64,000 bases of DNA from Candidatus Symbiopectobacterium endolongispinus (GCF_018777385.1 NZ_JAFJYB010000001.1:62001-126000), one strand, 5' to 3'; shown: positions 14,252 through 25,725, counted from the first letter of the stretch. Translations and numbers: made by a program. The notes: generated by a model from the sequence alone, not told the origin.

Positions 14252-16141
14252 TCAGGCGCTGCGGCGCAGTATCCCTTGTTTTTTCAGCCAAACCAGCAGA
14301 ATAGAGATCGCTGCTGGGGTAATTCCCGAAATACGCGAAGCCTGACCAATGGACCCTGGTTTGTGGTCGTTGAGTTTGGCTTTCACTTCGTTGGAAAGCC
14401 CGCTCACCTGACCATAATCCAGATCCGCTGGCAGTACGGTACTCTCATTGCGCAGCTGTTTTTCAATCTCGTCCTGCTGACGCGCAATGTACCCTTCATA
14501 CTTCACCTGAATTTCAACCTGCTCTGCCGCCTGAACATCCGTGAGCGCGGGCGAGAACATCGATAACGAGGTCAGGGTAGCGTAATCCATCTCGGGACGA
14601 CGCAGCAGTTCCTCACCGGTCGCTTCGCGCGACAGCGGCGTTTTCAGCAACGCGTTCACCGCCTCTCGCTGTTCACTGTGGGGATGAACACGAATTTCAC
14701 GTAGACGCTGGCGTTCCTGCTCAATCTGTTCCAGCTTTTCGTTGAAGCGCGCCCAGCGATAATCGTCCACCATTCCGAGTTCACGACCAATTTCAGTGAG
14801 ACGCAGATCGGCGTTGTCTTCGCGCAGCATCAGGCGGTATTCGGCACGCGAGGTGAACATGCGGTAGGGTTCTTTGGTACCGAGCGTATATAGGTCGTCC
14901 ACCAGCACGCCCAGATACGCCTGGTCGCGACGTGGGAACCAACCGTCCTGATCGAACGCCAGACGTGCGGCATTCAAGCCAGCCAACATGCCCTGAGAAG
15001 CAGCCTCTTCGTAACCGGTTGTGCCGTTTATCTGTCCGGCAAAGAACAACCCGTGGATAAATTTGCTTTCCAGCGTGGGCTTAAGATCGCGCGGATCGAA
15101 TAAATCGTATTCGATAGCATAGCCGGGGCGTACTATCTTGGCGTTTTCCATGCCTTGCATCGAACGAACGATTTGCCACTGTACGTCGAAGGGCAGGCTG
15201 GTTGAAATGCCGTTGGGGTAAATCTCGTTACTGGTCAGCCCTTCAGGTTCAAGGAAAATCTGATGCGCATTGCGATCGGCAAAGTGCATCACCTTGTCTT
15301 CGATCGACGGACAATAACGCGGGCCAACCCCCTCGATCACACCGGCATACATCGGGCTGCGATCGAGGTTATTGCGGATCACCTCATGGGTTTTTTCATT
15401 GGTGTGCGTGATGTAACACGGCATCTGCGCCGGGTGCTCACTGGCGTTCCCCAGGAACGAGAATACCGGCATTGGATTATCACCGTGCTGTTGTGCCAGC
15501 ACGCTGAAATCAATGGTGCGCGCATCGATACGCGGTGGCGTACCGGTTTTAAGGCGACTGACACGCAACGGCAACTCACGCAGTCTGCGCGATAGCGGTA
15601 TGGAGGGCGGATCGCCAGCACGTCCACCGCTGTAGTTATCCAGACCGATGTGAATTTTACCATCAAGGAATGTCCCAACGGTCAGCACCACCGTTTTGGT
15701 GCGGAACTTCAGTCCCATTTGGGTGACTGCACCGACTACACGATCGTTCTCGACAATAAGATCGTCAACCGCCTGCTGGAAGATCGTCAGGTTTGGCTGG
15801 TTCTCCAGCGCAGTGCGTACTGCCTGACGATAAAGCACGCGATCCGCCTGTGCACGGGTAGCACGAACGGCAGGGCCTTTACTGTTGTTTAGTATTCTAA
15901 ACTGAATACCGCCCCGATCGACAGCGCGAGCCATCAGGCCGCCCATGGCGTCGATCTCTTTAACCAGATGTCCCTTTCCGATCCCACCAATAGCCGGATT
16001 GCAGGACATTTGTCCCAGCGTATCGATATTGTGTGTTAATAACAGGGTTTGACGCCCCATGCGTGCCGCAGCCATTGCGGCTTCTGTGCCCGCATGGCCA
16101 CCGCCGATCACGATGACGTCAAAAGGATCTGGATAAAACAT
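14252..16141 (-). CDS. mnmG: tRNA uridine-5-carboxymethylaminomethyl modification enzyme MnmG (GidA)
   Basis: FAD-dependent partner of MnmE that modifies wobble uridine 34 in several tRNAs. The 629 residues equal the E. coli length. The dinucleotide-binding motif [12 protein letters not shown] starts at residue 12, and the conserved [16 protein letters not shown] and [16 protein letters not shown] segments are present. It is transcribed away from oriC, its classic neighbour. No lesion in 1.9 kb. Confidence 0.98.
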   Translation of the reverse strand: MFYPDPFDVIVIGGGHAGTEAAMAAARMGRQTLLLTHNIDTLGQMSCNPAIGGIGKGHLVKEIDAMGGLMARAVDRGGIQFRILNNSKGPAVRATRAQADRVLYRQAVRTALENQPNLTIFQQAVDDLIVENDRVVGAVTQMGLKFRTKTVVLTVGTFLDGKIHIGLDNYSGGRAGDPPSIPLSRRLRELPLRVSRLKTGTPPRIDARTIDFSVLAQQHGDNPMPVFSFLGNASEHPAQMPCYITHTNEKTHEVIRNNLDRSPMYAGVIEGVGPRYCPSIEDKVMHFADRNAHQIFLEPEGLTSNEIYPNGISTSLPFDVQWQIVRSMQGMENAKIVRPGYAIEYDLFDPRDLKPTLESKFIHGLFFAGQINGTTGYEEAASQGMLAGLNAARLAFDQDGWFPRRDQAYLGVLVDDLYTLGTKEPYRMFTSRAEYRLMLREDNADLRLTEIGRELGMVDDYRWARFNEKLEQIEQERQRLREIRVHPHSEQREAVNALLKTPLSREATGEELLRRPEMDYATLTSLSMFSPALTDVQAAEQVEIQVKYEGYIARQQDEIEKQLRNESTVLPADLDYGQVSGLSNEVKAKLNDHKPGSIGQASRISGITPAAISILLVWLKKQGILRRSA

Positions 16142-16194
16142 GGTACTGCACCTCGCGTGGTGTTAACGAGAATAGTCGGGTTAACGATGTGTGC

Positions 16195-16547
16195 CTAAGA
16201 TCGTTGCTTGCCTTGGGGAAGGGGATTCTACTCAAGTTTACGCAAACGACAAGCCCGTTGGATCGTCGGTAGTTAAAGAAAGATCTTTTTATATAGGGAT
16301 CTTTTTATTGGATCTACTATTAGGATCCATACTGCTTGTGGATAAGTACTTTTTCCAGACGAAGATCAACAAATTGTTGATGATCGTTTGCTGTGAATGA
16401 TCGGTGATCCTGTACCGTATAGCTTGGGATCAAAACAGTTGGTTATTCACATGACAAAAAACGAACAATGGTTGTTATTGGGATAACTACCGGTTTTCAC
16501 CCGGATATACATAAAGTTATACACAATTAAGTGGCTAAATAAACCGC
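16195..16547. other. oriC: Chromosomal replication origin
   Basis: Between mnmG and mioC, exactly where enterobacterial oriC lies. The unwinding element has three 13-mers: GATCTTTTTATAT (16282-16294), GATCTTTTTATTG (16298-16310), GATCTACTATTAG (16311-16323). DnaA boxes follow: TGTGGATAA (R1, 16337-16345), TTATTCACA (R2-like, 16443-16451), TTATACACA (R4-like, 16517-16525). GATC Dam sites are dense. An IHF-like ATCAACAAATTG and the Fis-region segment GTGAATGATCGGTGATCC are conserved in place. The element looks functional. R2 and R4 each depart from TTATCCACA at the fifth position. Confidence 0.93.
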
Positions 16548-16911
16548 TTAATTGAGTAATTCTACCCACGGAGCCAACCAGATTTCTGCTGGATCCTCGG
16601 GAATATCGTGCTCGGTGATGTCGATCCGCAACATCTCGCCGATCCTTTTTGCGCCACGATCCGCAAGAATACGATCCACTGTAACGATCGCTAATCTGCT
16701 TAAACAACGGTTGCAGGTTATCCGGTAATTCACCGGCACCGTGAGTTGAGCTCACCAGTAGCCATACTCCGCTCTGCGGGAGGTCGTCCAGTTGCGGGCC
16801 ATGTTGAACATTAGTGGAAAAGCCTTGCTGTTCCAGTAACTCGGCCAGATGTTCTGCCACATACTCCGCACTGCCTAACGTACTGCCGCTGATAAGCGTA
16901 ATGTCTGCTAT
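16548..16911 (-). pseudogene. mioC: Flavodoxin-like MioC, broken
   Basis: Relict of the FMN-binding flavodoxin MioC next to oriC. The first part reads ADITLISGSTLGSAEYVAEH through SSTHGAGELPDNL, and the end reads ITEHDIPEDPAEIWLAPWVELLN, both clear MioC. Between LFKQI and the DRILADRGAKR segment about 80 bases are missing compared with a 147-codon gene. The loss is not a multiple of three, so the frame is broken. The start codon also reads ATA (complement of 16909-16911) instead of ATG. Transcription through mioC toward oriC is known in E. coli; the gene product is dispensable. Confidence 0.88.
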
Positions 16912-17002
16912 GCTCGATCCCGTCCGAATAAAAGATGCGATATTGTACGCTGTGATCGAGCTGTTATCTACCTGTGGATAATATTTATATACCTGTTGAC
17001 GT

Positions 17003-17464
17003 TTACGAGGTGATCGTCCGCATGATCGGGTTCTGTAGCGAGATCAGGGTTTCCGTAGACTGAATTTCATCGATGGTCTGGATCTTGTTGATAAGTACGT
17101 GTTGCAGTGCGTCAATGGAACGGCACATTACTTTGATGAAAATGCTGTAATGCCCGGTGGTGTAGTAGGCTTCTACCACTTCTTCCAGGTTATTCAGTTT
17201 CTCCAGGGCTGAGGGGTAATCCTTGGCGCTTTTTAAAATGATGCCGATAAAGCAGCACACGTCATAGCCTAGTTGCTTGGGGCTGACATCAACCCGGGTG
17301 CCGACAATAATGCCTGCCTGCTTCATTTTTTCGACGCGAACGTGGATGGTGCCGGGACTGACCGAAAACTGCTTGGCCAATTCGGCATAAGGGGTACGGG
17401 CATTTTCCATTAAAGCGTTTAGGATGCCGCGATCGAGATTATCGATCTGATAAATTTCAGTCAT
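17003..17464 (-). CDS. asnC: Lrp/AsnC-family regulator of asparagine synthesis
   Basis: Asparagine-responsive transcription factor that activates asnA in E. coli. The 153-residue protein has the N-terminal winged helix-turn-helix (recognition region VSPGTIHVRVEKMKQAG, about residues 32-48) and the C-terminal RAM ligand domain (AYYTTGHYSIFIKVMCRS). Divergent from asnA, with the shared promoter between. It is intact although asnA carries three stop codons. Confidence 0.95.
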   Translation of the reverse strand: MTEIYQIDNLDRGILNALMENARTPYAELAKQFSVSPGTIHVRVEKMKQAGIIVGTRVDVSPKQLGYDVCCFIGIILKSAKDYPSALEKLNNLEEVVEAYYTTGHYSIFIKVMCRSIDALQHVLINKIQTIDEIQSTETLISLQNPIMRTITS

Positions 17465-17615
17465 AATTTTTCCTTATATTTAGTTCTTTCTCATTTTTAG
17501 CATGCGTTAAATGAGGAATCAAAACCATGATGCCTGTTTCTTTGCTGGATTATTGAATTTCACCGCCATTCTATTGCTTAATTGCGCTATAGACAGTGAC
17601 GACGGACATGGGTAA

Positions 17616-18605
17616 ATGAAAAAGAGCTATATCGAAAAACAACAAATTGCGTTTGTGAAATCCTTTTTCTCTGCACAGTTGGCGCAGAAGCTGGGTCTGA
17701 TTGAAGTTCAGGCCCCGATATTGAGCCGCGTGGGCGATGGCACTCAGGATAACCTCTCCGGCAGCGAGAAAGCGGTGCAGGTACACGTGAAAGCATTGCC
17801 TGACGCCACGTTTGAAGTGGTGCACTCCCTGGCGAAATGGAAGCGTAAAACCTTGGGTGACTATGACTTTAGCGCTGGGGAAGGGATCTACACTCACATG
17901 AAGGCGCTGCGCCCGGATGAAGATCGCTTGAGCCCGATCCACTCTGTTTATGTCGATCAGTGGGATTGAGAACGCGTAATGGGGGATGGCGAGCGTTCCA
18001 TCGATTATTTGAAATCCACCGTTAACCACATTTATCAGGCAATAAAAAGCACCGAAGCAGAGGTTAGCAGCAAGTTTGGCCTGACGCCTTTCCTGCCGGA
18101 AACCATTCATTTTGTCCACAGCGATACGTTGCTCAAGCGTTATCCTGAACTGGATGCCAAAGGGCGTGAACGTGCCATAGCTAAAGAACTGGGTGCCGTA
18201 TTCCTGATCGGCATTAGTGGGGCATTGTCTCACGGTGAGCGTCACGATGTGCGTGCGCCGGATTATGATGACTGGTCGTCAGCGGGTGAACAGGGTCTGA
18301 AAGGGTTGAACGGCGATATCCTGGTGTGGAACCCGGCGTTAAACGATGCTTTCGAGCCATCTTCAATGGGGATTCGTGTCGATGCTGAGGCGCTCCAACG
18401 TCAATTGACACTGACAGGGGATGTCGATCGTCTGGCACTGGAGTGGCATTAGGCGCTGATGCGTGGTGACATGCCGTAAACCATTGGTGGCGGTATCGGT
18501 CAGTCCCGCTTGGTGATGCTGCTACTGCAACTGGCGCACATTGGTCAGGTGCAGTGCGGTGTGTGGCCACAGCCAGTCAGAGAAGCCGTGCCTGCATTGC
18601 TGTAA
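17616..18605 (+). pseudogene. asnA: Aspartate-ammonia ligase AsnA, broken
   Basis: Ammonia-dependent asparagine synthetase (class II aaRS-like fold), about 329 codons, similar to E. coli AsnA end to end. Three premature stops lie in the one frame: TGA at 17967-17969 where the family has Trp ([15 protein letters not shown]), TAG at 18450-18452 where it has Gln (EWH-Q-AL), and TAA at 18477-18479 at Gln (MP-Q-TIGGG). Each is one transition from a Trp or Gln codon. No frameshift. Asparagine would need asnB or import. Convergent with viaA, whose reading frame ends within a few bases. Confidence 0.93.
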
Positions 18606-20084
18606 TCACTGTAGAAGCGCTACGCTCAGGCGTGGCGCAATCGCCGCAGTTAACCCGGTATCCACGTGCCAGATATGGTCGAAAATGTGCAGGATGCCAG
18701 GTTTTCCATGTTGTGACATCGCAACGGCATGAAAACGATGGTGATGTTGTTGCTGTCGTTGCCGAACGCGTTGCACGGTCTCTTCAGACAAGCGCTGTGC
18801 GATGAAATCAGAAATCATCACAGCATCGGCATCATGCCACACATCATCTTCCAGTTTGTCCAGCAGCGCTGACATACAGGCCGCCATGTCGGTGCCGCCA
18901 CGAAACGATTGACCAAGAAAACGCGTGGCCTGTTCAATACCTGTGACGGCTGTCAGCTCATAGCGCACGATATCGGTGGCAAACAGCATCATGTATCAAC
19001 GGCGATTATCGGCAAGGGCAACGCGCATCAGTGCCAGACAAAAGGCTTTGGCGCAGCGTTCATTGAAACCGCCCATCGAGCCTGAGGTATCTACACAAAC
19101 AATAAAAGGGCCTCTGGGCGGCTGCTCGTTTTGCTGATGTGAAACCGGACGCTCTATTACCTTTTCGTGCCAGCTTTCCCCCTGTAGCCGATAGGTCAGC
19201 AACCGCCGTTCCAACAAGCGACGATAGAATTCGTATTCCAGCTCTTTTATACCCATTGCGGCCAATTCGGTGGGGAGGAGGCGCAGAATATCACCGCTTT
19301 GATGGATGCCATCCACTTGCTCTGGCACCGTATCCGGTTCACGAACCATCACGCGAAACGCTTCGCGCGGTGCTTCGGTGGAGAGAATGGATTTGGTTTC
19401 CCGGCTGCGACCTAAACGCTCGGCCAGGCGCTGCAATGAAGGCTGCTTTTGTAGAAAGTCGCAGAAGTTAATCAGGGTTTGCAGCTCGGTTTTAATCAAT
19501 TTTCCCGCGCTGAGATCCCATAATCGTCCGGCGGCTGTCTCGTTCTCCGCCAGTACGGCTTCCAGTTTGCCGGTCAAGGTCAGCCGCTGCTGTAACTCAT
19601 CAGGCAGGATCTCTTTTTCTGCCTCCATCAATTGATGGTGCAAGGAGACCGTTTGCAAAGAGAGGCTTATTTTCCAGCGCTGCAAGAACAAAGCGTGGAA
19701 GGCGTTGCTAAACCGCTGCCCAAGCGTCGGTTCTGCCTGGGCGATCAGCTTGTTAGCCTGAGAAAGAAAAGGCGAGTCCACCGTTTGCAGCGTATCAACG
19801 ATACGGGGAATGCGTGACTGAAAGGTCAGATTGTCGATGGTCTGGGTATTTTGATAGCAGGTAAACTCCCGCTCCAGATCGGCAGGTGCCACGGTTGCAC
19901 GCAGGCGCTGCTTGAGTGACGCTTTCCATTCAGGCAGATCGTGTAGCAGCGCCGCTTTCATTCTCGGGTGCTGTTCAAGAAAGGCCGCAAGCTGTGGCGT
20001 AGCCAACAGCGCGATAACCAGGTCGTCCAAGAGCTCGTTTTCGTAAATGGACAACAGCATTTCCAGCGATTCCAACGTCAACAT
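18606..20084 (-). pseudogene. viaA: VWA-domain protein ViaA, broken
   Basis: Partner of the AAA+ ATPase RavA; the pair influences sensitivity to aminoglycosides and iron-sulfur proteins in E. coli. The MIDAS motif DTSGSMGGFNE of the von Willebrand A domain is near residue 335. A TGA at 18994-18996 replaces the Cys codon of the family segment NRR-C-Y. The C terminus is also odd: after IWHVDTGL the frame departs from the family, and a one-base shift would restore LRRLRHA with a stop at 18626-18628. The ravA stop lies 4 bp upstream, as in other ravA-viaA operons. Confidence 0.9.
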
Positions 20085-20088
20085 TCGA

Positions 20089-21597
20089 TCAATCCTGTAG
20101 CGAGAGCTGTATCTGTTCGTCGACCTGTTGCAGGCTGTCTTCTATTTTTGCCAGCCAGTCGGCAGGGATGAACAAACACGGCTGATGGTGGTGAAACAGA
20201 CGTCGCTGCTCGCGCAGTTGTTGACGCAATTTCTCATATTCATCAGTAAGTTCTGTCGGTAAGGTACAGTCTCGTTTTTCAGGTAAAGAAAGAATGGTGG
20301 TCTGTAGGCTGATATCGCGCACCGCAAGATGAAGGTGGTCATCTACGTACATGTCGAGGTTCTGGGTAAACCAGATGCCGTTGAGTTTTCCCATGATTTC
20401 GCCTTCTCCGCCTTTTTGCAGCCATAACTGCAAGGCGTTTTTTTCTAACACGATATGTGTCACATCAATATTATTCAATTATTCAGTACCAGCGGGCGCT
20501 GCAACACCACGGTTAATGTCTCTTTATTCAGCGCTTCAGGTAGCAGATAGTGGGCTTTACGGCTGAGAAATGCCCCCTGTTTTTCGACCGTGATCGCCTG
20601 CAACTCGCTCTGTTGCTGCTGATATTGCTGCCGTTTCACGTTTAATTGCTGCAAGCGGAGCAGCAGCGCCTGTTGTTGATAGGCGTGCGCGGTGATGAGC
20701 TGCTCGGTGTGCTGTTCCACTAGTGTTTGCGAATCCCTATCATGCCACAGGCAATCTTTCAGCAAGATGATATCAATCGGGACAATGCTTTCACAGCCAG
20801 AGAAGAACGCGCAGGCTTGCAGCAGCCGCAGCGATTTCTTCCAGCGTCGATCGGAAACGTACGGCGCGTTGTCGGTGGTATTCAGCTGTTGGCGCAGTGC
20901 GTAAATCAGTTCAAAGCAGGCATCCGACAAGGCGATACGATCGATGGCGCTTTGCCATGACTGGTACTCTTTGTCGCTGACGCTCAGTGACAACGGCACT
21001 GGGTTGTCGCGATCGTTACCGATGTGCGTCAACAATGCACGGAAGTTTTGTTTTTCCTGCACTTTATCCAGCCACAGGCGAATAAGCATGCGGTCATAGA
21101 GTGCTTCTAAGCTGCTGTCTGATTCGGGCAGTTCATTGGAAGCGGTTACCAGCAGCCGCATGGGGATAGTTTCTTCATGGCTGCCGTTGCGAAAGCGCCG
21201 CTCATTGATGGCTGTCAGCAGGGTATTGAGAATGGCCGGGCCGGCTTTCCAGATTTCATCCAGAAAAACGATTTCTGCCTCCGGCAAGTAGCCGCCGGTA
21301 AGACGCTGATAACGCCCTTCATCTTTTAGCGCCTGAATCGACAGCGGGCCAAACACCTCTTCCGGGGTAGAGAAGCGTGTCATCAGGTATTCGAAAGCGC
21401 GGGCGTCACGAAACGCGAACTTCAGGCGACGCGCGATCATGCTCTTGGCGATGCCAGGCGGCCCCAGCAAAACACGCTTGCCGATGAGCGCGGCGAGCAG
21501 GCACAGGGCGAATAGCGTGCTGACGTTCATACAGGCCGTGTTCAAGGGCTTGGCTGAGGCGTGTAATACGATCGGCCAAAGAGGCTGATTGAAGCAT
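20089..21597 (-). pseudogene. ravA: AAA+ ATPase RavA (MoxR family), broken
   Basis: Hexameric MoxR AAA+ ATPase that binds the lysine decarboxylase LdcI in E. coli. Start [16 protein letters not shown] at 21597. An extra C in a short run (complement of 21506-21508) shifts the frame after ERQHAIR. The AAA domain continues in the next frame with Walker A GPPGIAKS and Walker B EIVFLDEI, also one residue short in the stretch before Walker A. A second shift at 20475-20480 moves the C-terminal LARA/triple-helical part (from NNIDVTHIVLEK) to yet another frame. Total length matches about 500 codons. An upstream ATG at 21656 gives an open frame through the AAA core but with an unrelated N terminus. Confidence 0.9.
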
Positions 21598-21908
21598 AAG
21601 GGATCCGTTTTTACTCTGATGACGCAAAACAGGGTGGTAAGCGATAAAGTCATCAACGATGATGCAATAATATACGGCAGATCACAGATTTTTTTTAATC
21701 GTATCTGCGTCGATTATTGCCATCTTTGGCTATGTTAATCAATAAACCAGTTTATTTCTGGATGTTTCGAGACGGCGTGAAGGGATGGGTTTTTGCATGA
21801 ATATATGCATACTGTGCGCTTTCGGGCTAAGTCTACGAAAAACGCATTGCTTTCTACGCAGTGAAAACAGCGGAAGTCGCAAAGTGAAAACAACAGAAGA
21901 TAGGCGCT
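21598..21908. promoter_or_regulatory. Divergent ravA-kup intergenic region
   Basis: 311 bp without a gene, carrying the promoters of two divergent broken genes. AT-rich around 21660-21760. I see no operator or hairpin that I can name. Confidence 0.4.
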
Positions 21909-23776
21909 ATGAGCTCAGAGCATAAGCAATCGCTTCCTGCCATTACCTTGGCAGCTATTGGTGTGGTGTACGGGGATATCGGCACCAGCCCTCTTTATAC
22001 ATTAAGGGAATGCCTTTCCGGACAGTTTGGGTTTGGCGTCGAGCAGCATTCAGTATTTGGCTTTCTCTCGCTGATTTTCTGGCTGCTGGTACTGGTAGTG
22101 TCGCTCAAGTATCTCTCCTATGTGATGCGAGCCGACAACGCCGGAGAAGGGGGAATTTTGACCCTGATGTCACTGGCCGGACGCCACACCAGCGATCGCA
22201 TGACATCTATCGTGGTGATCATGGGGCTGATTGGCGGAGGTTTTTTTTATGGCTAAGTGGTGATCACCCCGGCGATGTCGGTGCTTTCAGCAATGGAAGG
22301 GATTGAGATTGCGGCCCCCGAGTTGGACAGCTACATCGTGCCGCTGTCGGTGATTGTGCTGACCTTGCTGTTTGCCATTCAGAAACACGGCACCAGCAGC
22401 GTGGGTAAGCTGTTTGCGCCAGTGATGCTGATTTGGTTTTTGACGCTGGCGGTGCTTGGAGTGCGCAGCGTGATGGAAACGCCACAGGTGCTTCAGGCAT
22501 TGAACCCGGTTTACGCCGTGCGTTTCTTTATGGAATACAAGTTTATCTCTTTCTTCGCGCTGGGGGCTGTGGTACTGGCGATCACCGGGGTGGAGGCGCT
22601 GTATGCGGATATGGGACACTTTGGTAAATTCCCTATTCGCTTGGCGTGGTTTACCGTGGTGTTGCCGTCGTTGGTGCTCAACTATTTTGGTCAGGGGCGT
22701 TGCTGCTGCGTAACCCGGAAGCCATCAAAAATCCCTTCTTTTTACTGGCTCCCGACTGGGCGTTGATTCCGCTGCTGATCCTGGCAACGTTGGCGACCAT
22801 CATCGCTTCTCAGGCCGTTATATCCGGCGTATTCTCGCTGACGCGTCAGGCGGTACGTCTGGGGTATTTGCCGCCAATGCGTATTGTGCATACGTCAGAC
22901 ATGGAATCCGGGCAGATTTATATTCCGGCGATAAACTGGTTGCTGTATACGGCGGTGGTGATTGTCATCGTCAGCTTCGAGCATTCTGGCAATTTGGCGG
23001 CAGCTTACGGTATCGCGGTGACCGGAATCATGGTACTGACCAGCATTCTTTCCGCGACCGTGGCGGTAAAAAACTGGCACTGGCACCGCTATCTGGTATG
23101 GCTGTTGCTGGTGGCGATGTTGTTGATTGATATCCCACTGTTTCTTGCCAACGTGGTTAAAATCCTTTCCGGCGGCTGGTTGCCGCTGGCGCTAGGATTG
23201 ATCATGTTTACCATTATGACGACCTGGAAGAGCGAGCGTTTCCGTTTACTGCGTCGTTTGCATTAGCATGGTAATTCACTGGATGCGATGATTGCCTCAC
23301 TTGAGAAAAACCAGCCGGTACGGGTGCCGGGTTCGGCGGTCTATCTGTCGCGCGTGACGCACGTCATACCGTTTGCATTACTGCATAATCTCAAACACAA
23401 CAAAGTATTGCACGAAAGGGTGGTGCTGCTGACCATGCGCACAGAAGCGGTTCCCTATGTGCATAACGTGCAGCGCGTTACGGTTGAACAGCTTTCCCCG
23501 ACCTTTTGGCGCGTGATTGCCAACTACGGTTGGCGGGAAACGCCCAACGTGGAAGAGGTGTTTCACCGCTGTTGGCAGGAGGGGTTAGCTTGCCAAATGA
23601 TGGAAACATCGTTTTTCATGTCCAATGAGTCGCTGACCATGGGCAAACGGCCCTGGTATCTGCGCGTGCGCGGCAAGGTGTTTATGATGCTGAGTCGCAA
23701 TGCGTTGCGCGCGGCCGATCAGTTTGAGATACCGCCAAACCGGCTGATAGAGCTGGGGATTCAGGTAGAGATTTAG
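21909..23776 (+). pseudogene. kup: Potassium uptake permease Kup, broken
   Basis: Low-affinity K+/H+ symporter with about 12 membrane segments; 622 codons when repaired, the E. coli length. The N terminus shows the family segment [15 protein letters not shown] at 22254-22256 replaces Glu of FFYG-E-VVITPA. Loss of one G in the run at 22695-22698 shifts the frame within FGQGALLLRN. TAG at 23264-23266 replaces Glu of RRLH-E-HGNSL. Both stops are G-to-T changes of Glu codons. The remaining sequence is still very close to E. coli Kup. Confidence 0.94.
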
Positions 23777-23780
23777 TGTA

Positions 23781-23811
23781 TGACGCCCTCGAAATAGAGG
23801 GCGTCATTTTT
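23781..23811. terminator. Bidirectional terminator between kup and the PL2 lyase gene
   Basis: TGACGCCCTC (23781-23790) pairs with GAGGGCGTCA (23797-23806), followed by TTTTT. It lies between two convergent genes, five bases past the kup stop. Confidence 0.8.
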
Positions 23812-23816
23812 GGTGA

Positions 23817-25537
23817 TTATTTACCGTTCGGTTTTAAGGTTTCCCCTTTCTTCAGAGCAAACAGCTCATCATCACGGGTGGATACGCGGGCGCTGCCGTC
23901 CGGCATACGATAAGCCCCTTCGGTAAAGCCGGAACCGTTCAGGAACGGGGCAACGGCCTGTGGTTTGTTCTTCAGTGTAGCTTCCAGTGTCAGCAGCGCG
24001 TAGGGGTCGATGCTATCTATCGACGCATATTGATACTTGGCAGAGTTCATAAAGAAGCCGTTGTGCAGATTATTGCTGACAATGTTGTCAGCCACTTTTT
24101 CGGCTACCGTCAGGTAGATTTTATCCTGCGTTGCCTGCCACAGATCGATCAGCGCAAAAATAGCATACGGGTCGCTGTTCTTGGTGCTGACATTGACGCT
24201 GACGCCTTTACCCGGTGCTGAGCCGATATCTCCCAGATCCAACTCCTTGGCGATGCCGCGTGCCACTTTCCACAGATCGGCATCCTTCTCGAGCGTGTAG
24301 GCGCGGGCGTAGGACAATAGGAAATCACTGCTGGCCGGGTAAGCTTTCAGTACCGTTCCTTTCTTACCGTAGTAACCATCGCGTGGCAGCGTGTAGTTGG
24401 AAAGATAGGTACCGTTGGCCAGCATAGGACGGAAGGTATTGTTGCTTTCGTCATAGGCGTATTTGGCAAACGCTTTCAGGCTATCCAGCGTCCATTTCTT
24501 GATATCGTCGCCATCTTTACCGAGATCTTTCGCCAGTTGTAGCTGCATTAGCGCATTTTCGGAATAGAGCGTGCTGGTGCGCCCCTTCAACATCATGTTG
24601 CCCTCCAACGCAGCAGGTCCAAACTCTGGTCCGAACTGACGTTGAGCACGGTCACCGTATTTGGAGTTGGTATCGCTGTCATCGCTGGTTTCAGCGCGTT
24701 TTAATGCCTGGGTGAACTGGTAAACGCCCAGGCCAGTTTTTTTATCGCGCGGCAACACATACTGCTCCGCCAGCCGTTTTGCCCATACCAGCGCGCCGGC
24801 TTCATAGTTATTTTTATAGAGCAGGGATGCGGAATAGATCGGGTCATTACCGGCGTTAAGAAAACTCAGCCCTTTGGTAGCGAAGAAAGGCGGTTGTTGG
24901 GTAAAGTTGTTGTCCCACAGTTTACCGATCTCCTTACCGTACTGACTGTGGCGGCTGGTTTCCAGGATTTGCCAGTCATAAACATGGGCATTCCAGAAAG
25001 CGCGAATGAAGCGAACCGTCGCCGGTTTATCCACGGCAAACATCAATTCGTAGTAGGGATAGGCATTTTTCAGCTCATGAACCAACTCTTTTTCACTGGG
25101 GCCTTCGGGCTGTAGCGTTTTCAAATCGACAAAACGGTGCCCCCCCCCCCCCCCCCCCAAATCAGCAGGCCGCTTTTATCCTGATAGCGATCGAAATAGT
25201 AACGCACGCTGGTTTTGGCGCGCTGTTGATAACGCTCATCACCCGTCAGGTTAGAGAGGCCAACCAGTACGCGCATAAAGTTTTGCTGAGCGGAAAAATT
25301 GGAGAGTACCGCTGTGCGCCCATCGGGGAAAACCCACTCAAGCTGTTTACCAGTGCGCGGATCGACACCGCTCGCCAATAACGGTGAAGGCTGCGTGCTG
25401 TGATAATGGTCGCCAGCTTTATCCAAGACGGTATTGGCATACTGTTTTACGATCGTCAAACGATCGGCGCTGTGCGCCTGAGTGGTGAATGCAGCCATAC
25501 AGCATAGGGCTGCCAAAGAGAGGGATATGTTTTTCAT
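23817..25537 (-). pseudogene. Periplasmic PL2 pectate lyase, interrupted by a 19-G tract
   Basis: Family-2 polysaccharide lyase acting on oligogalacturonides in the periplasm (PelP/PelY type). Start MKNISLSLAALCC at 25537 with AAGGA upstream; signal peptide cleaved after about residue 24 (TQAHS). The frame runs to SGLLIWGG, meets a run of 19 G (25140-25158 on the other strand) and ends at TVLSI. From the tract on, the next frame continues GGHRFVDLKTLQPEG to the true end. The relatives I know read IWGGHRF here with only a few G. One more G (20) or two fewer (17) would restore the frame. Everything else looks intact: about 573 codons at 20 G. A KdgR box lies about 120 bp upstream. Confidence 0.88.
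25140..25158. repeat. Homopolymer of 19 C (G in the lyase coding strand)
   Basis: Uninterrupted run of 19 C inside the PL2 pectate lyase gene. It replaces what should be a short Gly-coding stretch (W-G-G-H). Its length sets the reading frame: 19 is out of frame, 17 or 20 in frame. Runs of this length are very rare in enterobacterial genes. Confidence 0.9.
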
Positions 25538-25654
25538 CGTTAGAGTCCTTGTGAACAAACCAGAGTTTTTTCGGCAGGCGTCAGAGTGCCGTTATTGTTT
25601 AAATTGTGAGTATGGTGATGTGAGTTTTAGGAAGTGAGGTAAACCATACGAAAA

Positions 25655-25673
25655 AAAGAAATGATGTTTTAAT
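25655..25673. promoter_or_regulatory. KdgR operator upstream of the PL2 lyase gene
   Basis: AAAGAAATGATGTTTTAAT matches the KdgR consensus AATRAAAYRNYRTTTYATT at 17 of 19 positions. It lies about 118 bp upstream of the PL2 start codon on the other strand, in the divergent region shared with rbsD. Confidence 0.7.
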
Positions 25674-25708
25674 AAATGCATTATCCGGTTTCATTGTTTG
25701 TTTTTCAT

Positions 25709-25725
25709 TTGTGATAGCGATCAAT
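25709..25725. promoter_or_regulatory. CRP-like site
   Basis: TTGTGATAGCGATCAAT resembles the CRP consensus TGTGA-N6-TCACA, with a perfect left half and a 3-of-5 right half. It lies between the divergent PL2 lyase gene and the rbs operon, both of which are catabolite-controlled in relatives. Confidence 0.45.

Noticed and set aside
18994-18996. Selenocysteine codon in viaA (TGA at a conserved Cys position)
   Set aside because: No SECIS-type hairpin is apparent just after it, ViaA is not a selenoprotein family, and neighbouring genes carry ordinary stops.
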